Notes under the pieces: model-generated
Databases searched by the model: none
What the model saw: only the letters and a program-made list of their open reading frames with translations
Told to the model about the DNA's origin: nothing
From: Pseudomonadota bacterium
Lineage (GTDB): Bacteria > Pseudomonadota > Gammaproteobacteria > Burkholderiales > Burkholderiaceae_C
Direction: 5' to 3'
NCBI GenBank assembly: GCA_030538605.1
Contig: JAUNTQ010000025.1
Coordinates: 1 to 37,339, forward strand
DNA length: 37,339 nucleotides
Shown here: one piece after another, positions 8,080 to 17,348 of the stretch
How positions within the stretch are numbered: the stretch's first letter is position 1
Layout: the number at the start of each line of letters is the position of its first letter
Made by a program: the position numbers and the translations under genes

Positions 8080-8907
8080 TCAAATCACCCGCTCGGACGA
8101 CGAGCCGATTTTTCGCACCGGCGGGTGGCGCGGTGATGACACGCGCAGGGGGATGTCGGTCTGGCCGCCGTTCCACTGGGGCTGCTCGATGCTGTCGAAC
8201 ACCTGGCGCAGGCGCTCGCCCCAGGTGGTGTGCAGCATCTGGAAGTAGGGGTTGTCGTGGTCGATGCAGATGACGCGGTCGCTTTGCAGCTGGCCGGCTT
8301 CATAGACGGCCATGTCCAGCGGCAGGCCGACGGAGAGGTTGGACTTGATGGTCGAATCCATCGAGATGAGGGCGCATTTGGCGGCTTCGTCCAGCGGGGT
8401 GCGGGGGGTGATGACGCGGTCGAGCACGGGCTTGCCGTATTTGCTTTCGCCGATCTGGAAATAGGGCGTCTCGGCGGTGGCTTCGATGAAGTTGCCGGCC
8501 GAGTAGACGAGGAACAGGCGCATGCCTTCGCCCTTGATCTGGCCGCCGAAGATGAGCGAGACGTTGAAGTCCAGCCCTGCCTGGCGCAGCGCGGCGCCGT
8601 CGCGCTGGCTGACGTGGCGCACGGCGCTGCCGAGCACGCGCGCGGCGTCGAACATGCTGCGGGCGTTCCAGATGGTGACGGGATCGCCCGTTTCGGTGTC
8701 TTTGACGGCTTCGTCCTGCAATATCTCGCGCACCGATTGGGTGATGGAGAGGTTGCCCGCCGAGAGCATGATCATGAAGCGGTCGCCGGGGCGCTCGTAG
8801 ACGAGCATTTTGCGGAAGGTGCTGATGGCGTCCACGCCGGCGTTGGTGCGCGAGTCGGACAGGAACACCATGCCGGCGTCGATCTTGATGGCGCAGCAGT
8901 AGGTCAT
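8080..8907 (-). CDS. Anbu-type proteasome-like protease
   Basis: A 275-aa Ntn-hydrolase of the Anbu family (bacterial relative of HslV and 20S beta subunits). After removal of Met1 the protein begins with Thr, the expected nucleophile (MTYCCAIKIDAG). Asp in FLSDSRTNAGVD and Lys in STFRKMLVYER fit the catalytic Thr1/Asp17/Lys33 set. SAGNLSITQSV matches the family. Anbu genes often sit with an alpha-E protein, an ATP-grasp enzyme and a transglutaminase-like gene; none is here, so this copy is an orphan beside mutS. Natural substrates are not established for the family. Confidence 0.88.
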   Translation of the reverse strand: MTYCCAIKIDAGMVFLSDSRTNAGVDAISTFRKMLVYERPGDRFMIMLSAGNLSITQSVREILQDEAVKDTETGDPVTIWNARSMFDAARVLGSAVRHVSQRDGAALRQAGLDFNVSLIFGGQIKGEGMRLFLVYSAGNFIEATAETPYFQIGESKYGKPVLDRVITPRTPLDEAAKCALISMDSTIKSNLSVGLPLDMAVYEAGQLQSDRVICIDHDNPYFQMLHTTWGERLRQVFDSIEQPQWNGGQTDIPLRVSSPRHPPVRKIGSSSERVI

Positions 8908-8958
8908 GTGGCGTGTGGGGGACGAAAGGCGCTCGGGCGGCGTGCGGGGTGCCTGTGC

Positions 8959-11571
8959 TCAGGCGGGCGCGGCGAGCTTCTTGAGGCGGTAGAGCGCGTC
9001 GAGTGCGTCGCGCGGGCTCAGGGCATCGGGGTCGATGTGGGCGAGGGCCGATTCTAGGGCGCTGGGCGCGGCGGGCAGCGCTTCGGGCGGGGGGGCGGCG
9101 AAGAGGTCGGCCTGGGCCTGGCTCTGGCTGGCGCCTTCTTCCAGCCGGGCGAGGGCGTGGCGGGCGTGGCTGACCACGGGCGCGGGCACGCCGGCCAGGC
9201 GCGCCACCTGAATGCCGTAGCTGCGGCTGGCGGGGCCGGGTTGCAGCTCGTGCAGAAAGACGATGTCGCCGCTGCTGCTGGCCGCGTCGGCGGCGGCCAC
9301 GTGCACGTTGAAGGCGGCGTGGTGCGTGGCGGGGAAGTCGGTCAGCTCGAAATAGTGCGTGGCAAACAGGGTGAAGGCGCTGACGCGGTCGTGCAGGTGC
9401 GCGGCGATGCCGGCGGCCAGCGCCAGGCCGTCGAAGGTGCTGGTGCCGCGCCCGATTTCGTCCATCAGCACCAGCGACTGGGCGGTGGCGGTGTGCAGGA
9501 TTTGCGCGGCTTCGGTCATCTCCAGCATGAAGGTGGACTGGGCGTTGGCCAGGTCGTCTGCCGCGCCGATGCGGGTGTGGATGGCGTCCAGCGGGCCGAG
9601 CCGGCATTGCGCGGCAGGCACGCAGCTGCCCATGCTGGCCAGCAGGGCGATCAGCGCCACCTGGCGCATGTAGGTGCTTTTGCCGCCCATGTTGGGGCCG
9701 GTGATGATCTGCATGCGGGCTTTGGGGCCGAGCTGCGTGTCGTTGGGGATGAAGGCGCCGCCGCCGGTTTCGGCCAGGCGCGCCTCGACCACGGGGTGGC
9801 GGCCGCCGCGGATGTCGATGCACGGCTCGCGCACGAACTCGGGTGCGCACCAGCCGAGGGTGTCGGCGCGCTCGGCCAGGGCGCTGAGCGCATCCAGCGT
9901 GGCCAGCGCGCGGGCGTAGCGGGTGAGCTGGGGCACGTGGGTTTGCAGCTCTTGCAGCAGGTGGTCGTAGAGCCACTTTTCGCGCGCCAGGGCGCGCTCT
10001 TGCGCGCTGAGTGCCTTGTCTTCAAACGCTTTCAGCTCGGGGGTGATGTAGCGCTCGGCGTTTTTCAGCGTCTGGCGGCGGCGGTAGTCGGCGGGCACTT
10101 TGGCGGCCTGGCCTTGCGTGACCTCGATGTAAAAGCCGTGCACCTTGTTGAACTGCACACGCAGGTTGCCGATGCCGGTGCGCTCGCGCTCGCGCGCTTC
10201 GAGTTGCAGCAAGAAGGCGTCGCAGTTGCCGGAGATGGCGCGCAGCTCGTCCAGCTCGGCGTCCAGCCCCGGCGCGATGACGCCGCCGTCGCGCACCAGC
10301 GCGGCAGGCTCGTCGAGCAGCGCGGCTTGCAGCAGGGCGGCGGCTTCTTCGGGCGGTTGAAGGTCTTGCGAAATCTGACTCAGGAACGGCTCTGGCGCTT
10401 GTGTCAAAAGCGCCAATAGCTCTTGTTTTTGTAGTGACGTGCGCAGCGCCACCAGCTCGCGCGGGCGCACCTGCTGCAAGGCCAGGCGGGCGGTGATGCG
10501 CTCGACATCGCTCGTGCCTTTCAGACGCGCGCGCAGGCGGGTGGCCAGGCCATCGGCGCGCAGCGCGGCGATGGCACCCAGGCGCGCGCGGGCGTCGGTG
10601 CGCTCGCGCGCGGGTGCGAGCAGCCAGCTTTTCAGCAGGCGGCTGCCCATGCCGGTGGCGCAGGTGTCGAGCAGGCCGAACAGGGTGGGGCCGTCGTCGC
10701 CGCGCAGGGTTTGCACCAGCTCCAGGTTGCGGCGCGTGGCGGCGGGCAGCTCGATCAGCTCGTCCGGCCGCTCCACGCGCAGCGCGTGAACGTGGGTGAG
10801 CGCGCGGCCCTGTGTGTGTTCGGCATAGGCCAGCAGCGCGGCGCAGGCGGCGTGGGCCTGGGGCAGCTCTTCGGCGTTCCAGGCGGCCAGGCTGGCGGTG
10901 TGCAGCTGCTCAAGCAGCTTGCGGCGGCCCAGGGCGGGGTCGAACTGAAAGTCGGGCCGGTGCGTGAGGGCGGCGCGCGCGGCTTTCAGCGGCGCGGCCA
11001 GTGTGGCGGGCAGGTCGGTGGGGGTCAGTACCTCGCTGGGGGCGATGCGGGCCAGCCAGGCGGGCAGCTCGCCCAGCGTGCATTCGGCCAGGTGCACCTG
11101 GCCCTGCGTCACCGCCATCCACGCCAGGCCCAGCCGGTGGCGCGCGCCGGGGGCGATGGCCAGCAGCATGGATTCGGCCTTGTCGGCCAGTAGCTCGCTG
11201 TCCGTGAGCGTGCCGGGCGTGACCACGCGCACCACCTTGCGCTCCATCGGGCCTTTGCCGCTGGCCGCGTCGCCCACCTGCTCGCAAATCGCCACGGATT
11301 CGCCCAGCTTGATGAGCCGCGCCAGATAGCCCTCTACCGAATGAAACGGCACGCCCGCCATCGGAATGGGCTGGCCCGCCGACTGCCCGCGCGTGGTGAG
11401 CGTGATGTCCAGCAGCGCAGCGGCTTTTTCAGCGTCGGCGTAGAACATCTCGTAAAAATCACCCATGCGGTAGAACAGCAGGGTGTCGGGAAAGCCCGCT
11501 TTCAGGCGCAAAAATTGCGCCATCATGGGGGTGTGGCCTGTGAGGTCGGGCGAGGGGTCCGGGGCGGTCAA
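8959..11571 (-). CDS. mutS: DNA mismatch repair protein MutS
   Basis: An 870-aa MutS, close to the usual 850-880. The mismatch-binding N-terminus has [20 protein letters not shown] (Phe-x-Glu motif), and the ATPase has Walker [10 protein letters not shown] and Walker B/D-loop [14 protein letters not shown], then [10 protein letters not shown]. It recognises mismatches and recruits MutL. The start chosen is TTG 11571 ((M)[16 protein letters not shown]), matching the normal short lead before HTPMM; the ORF could be read open to 11703, but that part has no MutS character and would cross into greB. It is divergent from greB across 49 bp. An internal palindromic segment at 10393-10415 resembles an intergenic repeat (see findings). 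Confidence 0.95.
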   Translation of the reverse strand: MTAPDPSPDLTGHTPMMAQFLRLKAGFPDTLLFYRMGDFYEMFYADAEKAAALLDITLTTRGQSAGQPIPMAGVPFHSVEGYLARLIKLGESVAICEQVGDAASGKGPMERKVVRVVTPGTLTDSELLADKAESMLLAIAPGARHRLGLAWMAVTQGQVHLAECTLGELPAWLARIAPSEVLTPTDLPATLAAPLKAARAALTHRPDFQFDPALGRRKLLEQLHTASLAAWNAEELPQAHAACAALLAYAEHTQGRALTHVHALRVERPDELIELPAATRRNLELVQTLRGDDGPTLFGLLDTCATGMGSRLLKSWLLAPARERTDARARLGAIAALRADGLATRLRARLKGTSDVERITARLALQQVRPRELVALRTSLQKQELLALLTQAPEPFLSQISQDLQPPEEAAALLQAALLDEPAALVRDGGVIAPGLDAELDELRAISGNCDAFLLQLEARERERTGIGNLRVQFNKVHGFYIEVTQGQAAKVPADYRRRQTLKNAERYITPELKAFEDKALSAQERALAREKWLYDHLLQELQTHVPQLTRYARALATLDALSALAERADTLGWCAPEFVREPCIDIRGGRHPVVEARLAETGGGAFIPNDTQLGPKARMQIITGPNMGGKSTYMRQVALIALLASMGSCVPAAQCRLGPLDAIHTRIGAADDLANAQSTFMLEMTEAAQILHTATAQSLVLMDEIGRGTSTFDGLALAAGIAAHLHDRVSAFTLFATHYFELTDFPATHHAAFNVHVAAADAASSSGDIVFLHELQPGPASRSYGIQVARLAGVPAPVVSHARHALARLEEGASQSQAQADLFAAPPPEALPAAPSALESALAHIDPDALSPRDALDALYRLKKLAAPA
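10393..10433. repeat. Repeat-like palindrome inside mutS
   Basis: TGGCGCTT (10393-10400) and AAGCGCCA (10408-10415) form a perfect 8-bp inverted repeat, followed by ATAGCTCTTGTTTTTGTAG. Stems of GCGCTT...AAGCGC next to TAGCT and T-rich ends resemble a common intergenic palindrome of Comamonadaceae. Here it is translated in frame as [17 protein letters not shown]. The resemblance is from memory, and the origin is unproven. Confidence 0.35.
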
Positions 11572-11620
11572 AGGGCGTGTCCAGCAAGGCGAGAGCCGGC
11601 TATTTTGAAGGAAGCGATTC

Positions 11621-12187
11621 GTGAGCAAGGCATTCACCCGCGAAACCGATGGCGACGACGAAGACGAGGGCGTGGCCCTGCCGCCGCTGCCTGCGGGCGG
11701 CAAGAACTACATCACCCCCCAAGGCGCCGCGCGCCTGCGCGCCGAGCTGCTGGGGCTGATCGACGACGAGCGGCCCAAGGTGGTGGAGACGGTGCACTGG
11801 GCGGCCAAGAACGGCGACCGCAGTGAAAACGGCGACTACCTCTATGGCAAGAAGCGCCTGCGCGAGATCGACCGGCGCATCCGCTTTCTGACCAAGCGGC
11901 TGGAGGTGGCGGAAGTGACCGACCCCAGCGTGCACCACGGCGGCGAGCAGGTGTTTTTCGGCGCCACCGTGGCCTATGCCGACGACGAGGGCGAAGAGCG
12001 CAGCGTGACCATCAAGGGCATTGACGAGGTGGACAACATGCAGGGCGAGGTGAGCTGGGTCAGTCCCATCGCCCGCACCTTGCTGCGCGCGCGGGTGGGG
12101 GATGTGCTGCAACTGCCTACGCCTGGGGGCATGCGGGAGATCGAGGTGCTGGCGGTGCGGTATCCGGTGCCGGGGGCGGTGGATTGA
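11621..12187 (+). CDS. greB: Transcription elongation factor GreB
   Basis: A 188-aa Gre factor that rescues backtracked RNA polymerase by stimulating transcript cleavage. The N-terminal coiled coil begins at [16 protein letters not shown]. The acidic tip is [20 protein letters not shown], the GreB form of the motif. The C-terminal domain includes [14 protein letters not shown] and [20 protein letters not shown] 11621 has GAAGGAAG upstream. It is divergent from mutS (49 bp apart) and convergent with mnmC across a 321-bp repeat-filled gap. Confidence 0.95.
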   Translation: MSKAFTRETDGDDEDEGVALPPLPAGGKNYITPQGAARLRAELLGLIDDERPKVVETVHWAAKNGDRSENGDYLYGKKRLREIDRRIRFLTKRLEVAEVTDPSVHHGGEQVFFGATVAYADDEGEERSVTIKGIDEVDNMQGEVSWVSPIARTLLRARVGDVLQLPTPGGMREIEVLAVRYPVPGAVD

Positions 12188-12199
12188 GGGTTTGAGAAA

Positions 12200-12243
12200 C
12201 AGCCGAACGCAGAGGACGCAGAGGGTTCGCAGAGGACGCAGAA
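12200..12243. repeat. Family C half-element C3
   Basis: AGCCGAACGCAGAGGACGCA is followed by GAGGGTTCGCAGAGGACGCA. This is the left-arm type of family C, with no right arm nearby. It lies 12 bp after the greB stop. The gap 12188-12508 is filled by C3, B2 and A2 and contains no gene. Confidence 0.6.
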
Positions 12244-12314
12244 GGGGCACCGTTTTTTTGTGGACTGCGATGGCCGCAGGTGTCACCCTTCGGTATCGGG
12301 TGAGAAGGTAAAAG

Positions 12315-12393
12315 ATAGCTGCTTGCGCAGGTTGTAAGGCATTTTCAAATCAAAGCAATATGAAAATGGCTTGTCACCTGCGCAAGCAGCTAC
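12315..12393. repeat. Family B palindrome B2
   Basis: The element runs from ATAGCTGCTTGCGCAGGTTG to a partner that reads GTAGCTGCTTGCGCAGGTGA on the other strand; both arms continue to a shared ATTTTCA before the loop. It has the same ends as B1, B3 and B4. It lies in the convergent greB/mnmC gap and is followed 7 bp later by A2. Confidence 0.85.
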
Positions 12394-12399
12394 TTTTTT

Positions 12400-12480
12400 G
12401 TAGGCTGGGTAGAGCGCAAGCGAAACCCAGCAAATCGGCTCGTGGCACTGCTGGGTTTCGCTTGCGCTCTACCCAGCCTG
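12400..12480. repeat. Family A REP-like hairpin A2
   Basis: GTAGGCTGGGTAGAGCGCAA begins the left arm, and the right arm ends TTGCGCTCTACCCAGCCT. The arms pair perfectly through GAGCGCAAGCGAAACCCAGC, including the copy-specific CAA. It lies between the convergent genes greB and mnmC, a good position for a two-way terminator. Confidence 0.88.
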
Positions 12481-12508
12481 CTGTGATGGGGCCATGCGGC
12501 GCTTGGAT

Positions 12509-14347
12509 TCAGCCGCCTACCCACCGCGCGGCGCGCAGGCTTTGGGCGAGCGACTGGGCCACGGGCAGGGGGTCGCCGTGTAGCCAGGCGGCGGCGATGT
12601 CGCCGCAGAGCACGGCCAGGGTGAGGCCGCGTGCGCCCAGGCCGGTGAGCAGGTGCGGCGGTAAAGGGGGGTGGTCTTGGGTGGGCCATGCGCCTACGGC
12701 CGGCAGGCGGTCGGGCAGGGTGGCGCGCACGCCGGCCCAGGTGCGGGCGCGGCCATCGGCCCATTGGGGGGCGAGCAGATCGGCTGCGGCGGGCAGCAGT
12801 TCGGCGAGGCGCTGGTGATTGGCGGCGTGGTCGGCGGGCAGCAGGTCGGGTTGGGTGTTGCCGCGCTCGAAGGTGGCACCGGTGATCCACCACGGGCCGG
12901 GTGCGCCGGGCGTGTCGCCGGGCAGGTGCGCGATGAGGCTGCCGTGGCCGTTGACGGGGAAGGTGGGCAGCGTGTCTGCATGCTGGGGCATGGGGCCGAG
13001 CGCGACTTGCCCGCGCAGCGCGTGCAGGGGCAGGCGGTCGGCGTGCGGGCCGTGCAGCAGGGCGAGCGAGCCGAAACCGGCGGTGATGAAGACCAGATCG
13101 GCCTCGGCCAGCGGCGCGCCTGCGTCGTCCAGCACCTGCCACGGTGCGCTGGATGCAGTGGGGTTGGCTTGCACGCGGGCCGCGCATGCGCCGCCGCGCC
13201 AGTGGATGCCGGGGGCGGCGAGCATGGCGCGCACCAGCGCGGCGGGCTTGATCCAGCCGGCTTGCGTGTGCCACAGGGCGGGGTGTTCTTCATCGAGCGG
13301 CGCGCCCGCTTGCGCGGCTTTGGCGCTGCTGGCGGGGGCGCTGAGGGCGTGGCCGCCGTCGTGCTGCCAGGTGGATGGCAGGCGGCGTTCGCGGGGGGCG
13401 TGGCGCTCCAGCACGCCGGTGGCGGTCCAGTGCTGGCCTTCGGTGAGCAGCGCGGCGGCGCGTGCCAGCGTGGCAGCGACGCCGGCGCGGGTCAGGCGCG
13501 AGACGGGGCGGTCGTCGGGCGAGACATGGGGCGCGAGCACGCCGGCGGGCAGGCCGCTGGCACCTGCGGCGGGGGCGTCGGCGCGGTCGAGCACGGTGAC
13601 GTGCCAGCCGCGCGCGGCCAGGCTGTAGGCCACGGATGCGCCTGCCAGCCCGGCCCCGATGACGGCGCAGCGCCCGGGCGCGGCCACGGTGGATGGTGCA
13701 TGGGCCAGCGGGCGGCGGCGCGGCTGCCAGCGCGGGGCGTAGCGCGCGTGCAGGGTGTGGGGCGCAGCGCCGTCGGGCGCGGGCAGGTGCTCGAAGCCGC
13801 AGGTGCTCAGGTCGCGCAGCAGTGCGGCGGTATCGGCTGATGCTGGCAGGCGCACGGTGGCGTGCGCGCCGGGGCGCAGCAGGCGCGTGGCGGCTTTCAG
13901 CGCGGGCAGCGGCCAGGGGCCGGGGCCGTGCAGCAGCAGGCTGTCGTGCAGGCCGCTCAGCTCGGGGAGCAGGGTACGCGGCTCGCCCACGGCCAGGGTG
14001 AGCTGCACGCGCTCGTCTGCCAACCGCAGACGGTGTATGCCGGGCAGCAGGCCACGCCATTGGCTTGCCAGCGCGTCGGCCAGCGGGCGCAGCGGGGCTG
14101 CGAGGTCTTCATGATCGGCGGCGGCCTGGCTCAATGCGCGCGCGTCGGGCACGGTGGGCAGCACGGCGGTGTAGAAGAGGCGCGCGGGGGGCGCTGCGTG
14201 GGGCGACGAGGCGTGTGACGCCTGCCACGCGTGCCAGGTCAGCAGAAAGTGCAGGCCGCTGGCGAAGTCGGTGTCCAGCACGGCCCAGCGGGCGGTGGGG
14301 TGCTGGGGCAGGGCGACGGCAGGGCCGAGGGGTGCGCTGCTTGGCAT
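12509..14347 (-). CDS. mnmC: MnmC-like bifunctional tRNA-modification protein (methyltransferase half degenerate)
   Basis: A 612-aa protein with the MnmC architecture. The N-terminal ~210 residues correspond to the methyltransferase (MnmD) half and the rest to the FAD-dependent oxidoreductase half that removes the carboxymethyl group from cmnm5(s2)U34 in tRNA. The FAD domain is clear: CAVIGAGLAGASVAYSLAAR at about residue 228, then ADAPAAGASGLPAGVLAPHVS and a C-terminal GLGARGLTLAVLCGDIAAAW. In the N-terminal half the usual ETGFGxGLNFL motif reads LDTDFASGLHFL, and the LDGFAPAKNP catalytic motif reads LLHGPGPWPLP, so SAM binding and catalysis look impaired. It converges with greB and lies 21 bp downstream of yggX. 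Confidence 0.85.
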   Translation of the reverse strand: MPSSAPLGPAVALPQHPTARWAVLDTDFASGLHFLLTWHAWQASHASSPHAAPPARLFYTAVLPTVPDARALSQAAADHEDLAAPLRPLADALASQWRGLLPGIHRLRLADERVQLTLAVGEPRTLLPELSGLHDSLLLHGPGPWPLPALKAATRLLRPGAHATVRLPASADTAALLRDLSTCGFEHLPAPDGAAPHTLHARYAPRWQPRRRPLAHAPSTVAAPGRCAVIGAGLAGASVAYSLAARGWHVTVLDRADAPAAGASGLPAGVLAPHVSPDDRPVSRLTRAGVAATLARAAALLTEGQHWTATGVLERHAPRERRLPSTWQHDGGHALSAPASSAKAAQAGAPLDEEHPALWHTQAGWIKPAALVRAMLAAPGIHWRGGACAARVQANPTASSAPWQVLDDAGAPLAEADLVFITAGFGSLALLHGPHADRLPLHALRGQVALGPMPQHADTLPTFPVNGHGSLIAHLPGDTPGAPGPWWITGATFERGNTQPDLLPADHAANHQRLAELLPAAADLLAPQWADGRARTWAGVRATLPDRLPAVGAWPTQDHPPLPPHLLTGLGARGLTLAVLCGDIAAAWLHGDPLPVAQSLAQSLRAARWVGG

Positions 14348-14368
14348 TCGCCCGGTCTGGGAGTTGCG

Positions 14369-14641
14369 TCAGGCGCTGGGGGGCACGTAGCCTGCGGCGG
14401 CGTCGGCACCGCTGCCGAAGAAGTGGTTTTCCATCTGGCGCTTGAGGTAGTCGCGCGCGCGCTGATCGGCGAGGTTCAGGCGGTTTTCATTGACCAGCAT
14501 GGTCTGGTGCTTGAGCCAGTCGGCCCAGGCCTGCTTGCTCACGCTTTCCCAGATGCGCTGGCCCAGCTCGCCGGGATAGGGGGGGAAGTCCATGCCTTCG
14601 GCTTCGGTGCCGAGCTTGATGCAGTTGACGGTGCGTGCCAT
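14369..14641 (-). CDS. yggX: Probable Fe(2+)-trafficking protein YggX
   Basis: A 90-aa protein of the YggX family, which protects iron-sulphur clusters from oxidation. The family pattern is complete: RTVNCIKLG with the conserved Cys7, [36 protein letters not shown] and the C-terminal FFGSG. Its length matches E. coli YggX (91 aa). It is probably transcribed with mnmC (21-bp gap) and is divergent from the gene at 14739. Confidence 0.95.
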   Translation of the reverse strand: MARTVNCIKLGTEAEGMDFPPYPGELGQRIWESVSKQAWADWLKHQTMLVNENRLNLADQRARDYLKRQMENHFFGSGADAAAGYVPPSA

Positions 14642-14738
14642 GTGGGTGTCCTTTGGTGTGTGTGCGAATGACGGAGGAAACTGTAGCCTACCGCTCGCTT
14701 AGGATGGACGCCCCTCGTGATTGACTGGAGACCTTGAC

Positions 14739-15833
14739 ATGCACGCCCCGCCCCCTGATCTGCTCGCCCGCGCCTTGCGCTTGCTGGACGACGACTGGCT
14801 CGCGCGCGACGCCGATCTGGCCCCCGTGCTGCCCACGGTGCTGGCGCGCGGCGCGGGGCAGGACTGGCACAAGGCGGGCACCTTTGCACACCACCTGGTG
14901 GGCGTGGCACGCAGCCTTGCGCTGTGGCAGCAGCCGCGCGACGTGCGCCTGCTGGGGCTGTTGCACAGCGTGTATGGCAACGCCTTTGTCGATCTGGTGA
15001 AGTTTGACGCCAGCAGCGAGCGCGCGGGCGTGCAGGCGCTGGTGGGCGAAGAGGCAGAGGCGCTGGTCTACCAGTTCTGCACCGCCTCGCGGCGTGAGTT
15101 CATCCACAAGGCGCTGGCGGGCGAGATGGCGAAAGACGGCTCGATGACCGTGGCGCGCAACGATGGCAGCAGCGAGGTGACGCTGGCTCCGCGCACCGTG
15201 GCGGCGTTTCTGGTGGTGAGCATGGCCGACACGATCGAGCAGTGGTCGAGCTGGCAGGACGATGTGTTTTCGCGCTTTCCCGCGCCCAACGAGCACCGCA
15301 CGCAGGCCGCGCACTGGGCCGCCTCGCTGTGGCCGGGGCCTATGCGCCCGTCGGGCCGCATGCTGCACCAGATCAACCGGCTGGGGCTGGCGCTCAAGCA
15401 CCCGGCGCTGGTGGACTTGCTGCCGCTGCCGCCGGTGTTCGATCACTGCACGCAACCGCTGGCTGCCGCAGATGACGCGGCCTGCGCGGCGCTGTACTGG
15501 TCGGTGATTCAGCAAGACGTGCCGCTGGTGGACGTGGACGTGGCTACCGCCGTGCTGGAGCAGGCCGTGCGGCACAACCGGTGGGTGGGTGAGCCGCAGA
15601 TGGTGCTGGCGCAGCTCTATTTGAGCGCCGGGCGCACGCAGGACGCCGCCAAGGCAGCCCAGGGCGCGCTGGCGGCTTTTTGCGCCTGGGGTAATTCGTG
15701 GGACAAGCGCGTGCAGTGGAGCGCCTGGGTGGCGTGGACGCGCATCCTGCTGCAAAGCGCCGAGCAGGAAAGCTGGCCTGCGCGGCTGGACAAGCTCAAC
15801 AACCTGGCGCTGCGGCCTGGGGGCGCGGCCTGA
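14739..15833 (+). CDS. Uncharacterised protein with HD-like N-terminal domain
   Basis: A 364-aa soluble protein that I cannot name with certainty. The N-terminal ~150 residues carry His-rich helices (TFAHHLVGVARSLALW, LLGLLHSVYGN) and MADTIEQ, recalling metal-dependent HD-like domains such as DUF6817. The C-terminal ~110 residues (VLEQAVRHNRWVGEPQMVLA, SAGRTQDAAKAAQGAL) look like TPR-type helical repeats. ATG 14739 has GGAG 8 nt upstream; an in-frame TTG at 14721 is less likely. It is divergent from yggX and followed 103 bp later by metY. Function unknown. Confidence 0.75.
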   Translation: MHAPPPDLLARALRLLDDDWLARDADLAPVLPTVLARGAGQDWHKAGTFAHHLVGVARSLALWQQPRDVRLLGLLHSVYGNAFVDLVKFDASSERAGVQALVGEEAEALVYQFCTASRREFIHKALAGEMAKDGSMTVARNDGSSEVTLAPRTVAAFLVVSMADTIEQWSSWQDDVFSRFPAPNEHRTQAAHWAASLWPGPMRPSGRMLHQINRLGLALKHPALVDLLPLPPVFDHCTQPLAAADDAACAALYWSVIQQDVPLVDVDVATAVLEQAVRHNRWVGEPQMVLAQLYLSAGRTQDAAKAAQGALAAFCAWGNSWDKRVQWSAWVAWTRILLQSAEQESWPARLDKLNNLALRPGGAA

Positions 15834-15936
15834 AAACCCGCCATAAGCTCATGCGCAAACCGGTCTGACGCCGCGCATAGACTGGCCCGCTTGTGTACGC
15901 ACCTTTGTCCATTCACCTCCCCTTCAGGATACCCTC

Positions 15937-17229
15937 ATGTCTGACCAATGGAAGTTTGAAACCCGCTCGGTCCACGCGGGCTACACCCCCGACCCCGTGA
16001 CCAAGGCGGTGGCCGTGCCGATTTACCAGACCGTGGCCTACGCCTTCGATTCGGCCCAGCACGGGGCCGATCTGTTCGACCTGAAGGTGCCGGGCAACAT
16101 CTACAGCCGCATCATGAACCCCACCTGCGACGTGCTGGAAAAACGCGTGGCAGCGCTCGAAGGCGGCATTGCGGCACTCGCGGTGGCCTCAGGTCAGGCA
16201 GCCATCACCTACGCCATCCAGACCATTGCCGAAGCGGGTGACAACATCGTCAGCAGCACGGCGCTCTACGGCGGCACTTACAACCTGTTCGCTCACACGC
16301 TGCCGCAGTTGGGCATCACCACGCGCTTTGCCGACCACCGCGAGCCGCAGTCCTTCGAGCAACTGATCGACGAGCGCACCAAAGCCGTGTTCGTCGAATC
16401 CATCGGCAACCCGGCGGGCAACATCACCGACATTGCCGCCGTGGCTGCCATCGCGCACCAGCACGGCGTGCCGCTGATCGTGGACAACACCGTGGCCAGC
16501 CCCTACCTGCTGCGCCCCATCGAGCACGGGGCCGACATCGTCATCCACTCGCTCACCAAGTACATGGGCGGCCACGGCACCACGCTGGGCGGCGTCATTG
16601 TCGATAGCGGCAAGTTCCCGTGGGCCGAGCACAAGGCGCGCTTCAAGCGCCTGAACGAGCCTGACGTGAGCTACCACGGCGTGGTCTACACCGAGGCGCT
16701 TGGCCCCGCCGCCTACATTGGCCGTGCGCGTGTGGTGCCGCTGCGCAACACGGGCGCGGCGCTCTCGCCCTTCAACGCCTGGCAAATCCTGCAAGGCATT
16801 GAAACCCTGGCCTTGCGCATGGACCGCATTGGCGACAACACGCTGAAAGTGGCCGAGTTTTTGCAAAAGCACGACAAGGTGCAGTGGGTCAGCTACGCCG
16901 GTCTGCCAAGCCACGCCGACCACGCGCTGGCGCAGCAGTACATGGGCGGACGTGCGTCGGGCCTGCTCACGTTCGGCGTGAAAGGCGGTGATGGCGGGCG
17001 CGAGGCCGGGGCGCGCTTTCTGGATGCGCTGCAATTGTTCACGCGCCTGGTCAACATCGGCGACGCCAAGTCGCTGGCCACCCACCCGGCCAGCACCACG
17101 CACCGCCAGCTCTCGCCCGAAGAGCTGGCCAAGACCGGCGTGAAAGAAGAAACCGTGCGCCTGTGCGTGGGCATCGAGCACATCGACGATTTGCTGGCCG
17201 ACCTGGAGCAGGCGCTGGCGAAAGTGTGA
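15937..17229 (+). CDS. metY: O-acetylhomoserine sulfhydrylase (MetY)
   Basis: A 430-aa PLP enzyme of the Cys/Met metabolism family. It converts O-acetylhomoserine and sulphide (or methanethiol) to homocysteine (or methionine). The N-terminus FETRSVHAGYTPDPVTKAVAVPIYQTVAYAF is typical of MetY, the PLP-contacting SGQAAITYAI and ALYGGTYNLF segments are present, and the PLP lysine is K208 in HSLTKYMGGHG. The length matches MetY (about 430) rather than MetB/MetC (about 390). A SAM riboswitch was looked for in the 103-bp leader and not recognised. It is apparently monocistronic. Confidence 0.94.
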   Translation: MSDQWKFETRSVHAGYTPDPVTKAVAVPIYQTVAYAFDSAQHGADLFDLKVPGNIYSRIMNPTCDVLEKRVAALEGGIAALAVASGQAAITYAIQTIAEAGDNIVSSTALYGGTYNLFAHTLPQLGITTRFADHREPQSFEQLIDERTKAVFVESIGNPAGNITDIAAVAAIAHQHGVPLIVDNTVASPYLLRPIEHGADIVIHSLTKYMGGHGTTLGGVIVDSGKFPWAEHKARFKRLNEPDVSYHGVVYTEALGPAAYIGRARVVPLRNTGAALSPFNAWQILQGIETLALRMDRIGDNTLKVAEFLQKHDKVQWVSYAGLPSHADHALAQQYMGGRASGLLTFGVKGGDGGREAGARFLDALQLFTRLVNIGDAKSLATHPASTTHRQLSPEELAKTGVKEETVRLCVGIEHIDDLLADLEQALAKV

Positions 17230-17348
17230 GCGCCTGCCGTGTGCGCCAGCAGCGCGAGCTGGATCGAAGTCGACTTCGACCTCTCGTGGCTGGAGCTGCC
17301 CCGCATCGAGAGTGGTCGATGTTCGACTGCTTCGACTGAGCGGCGGCC

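Noticed and set aside
15834..15936. SAM or other riboswitch in front of metY
   Set aside because: The 103-bp leader shows no recognisable conserved riboswitch core or terminator stem.
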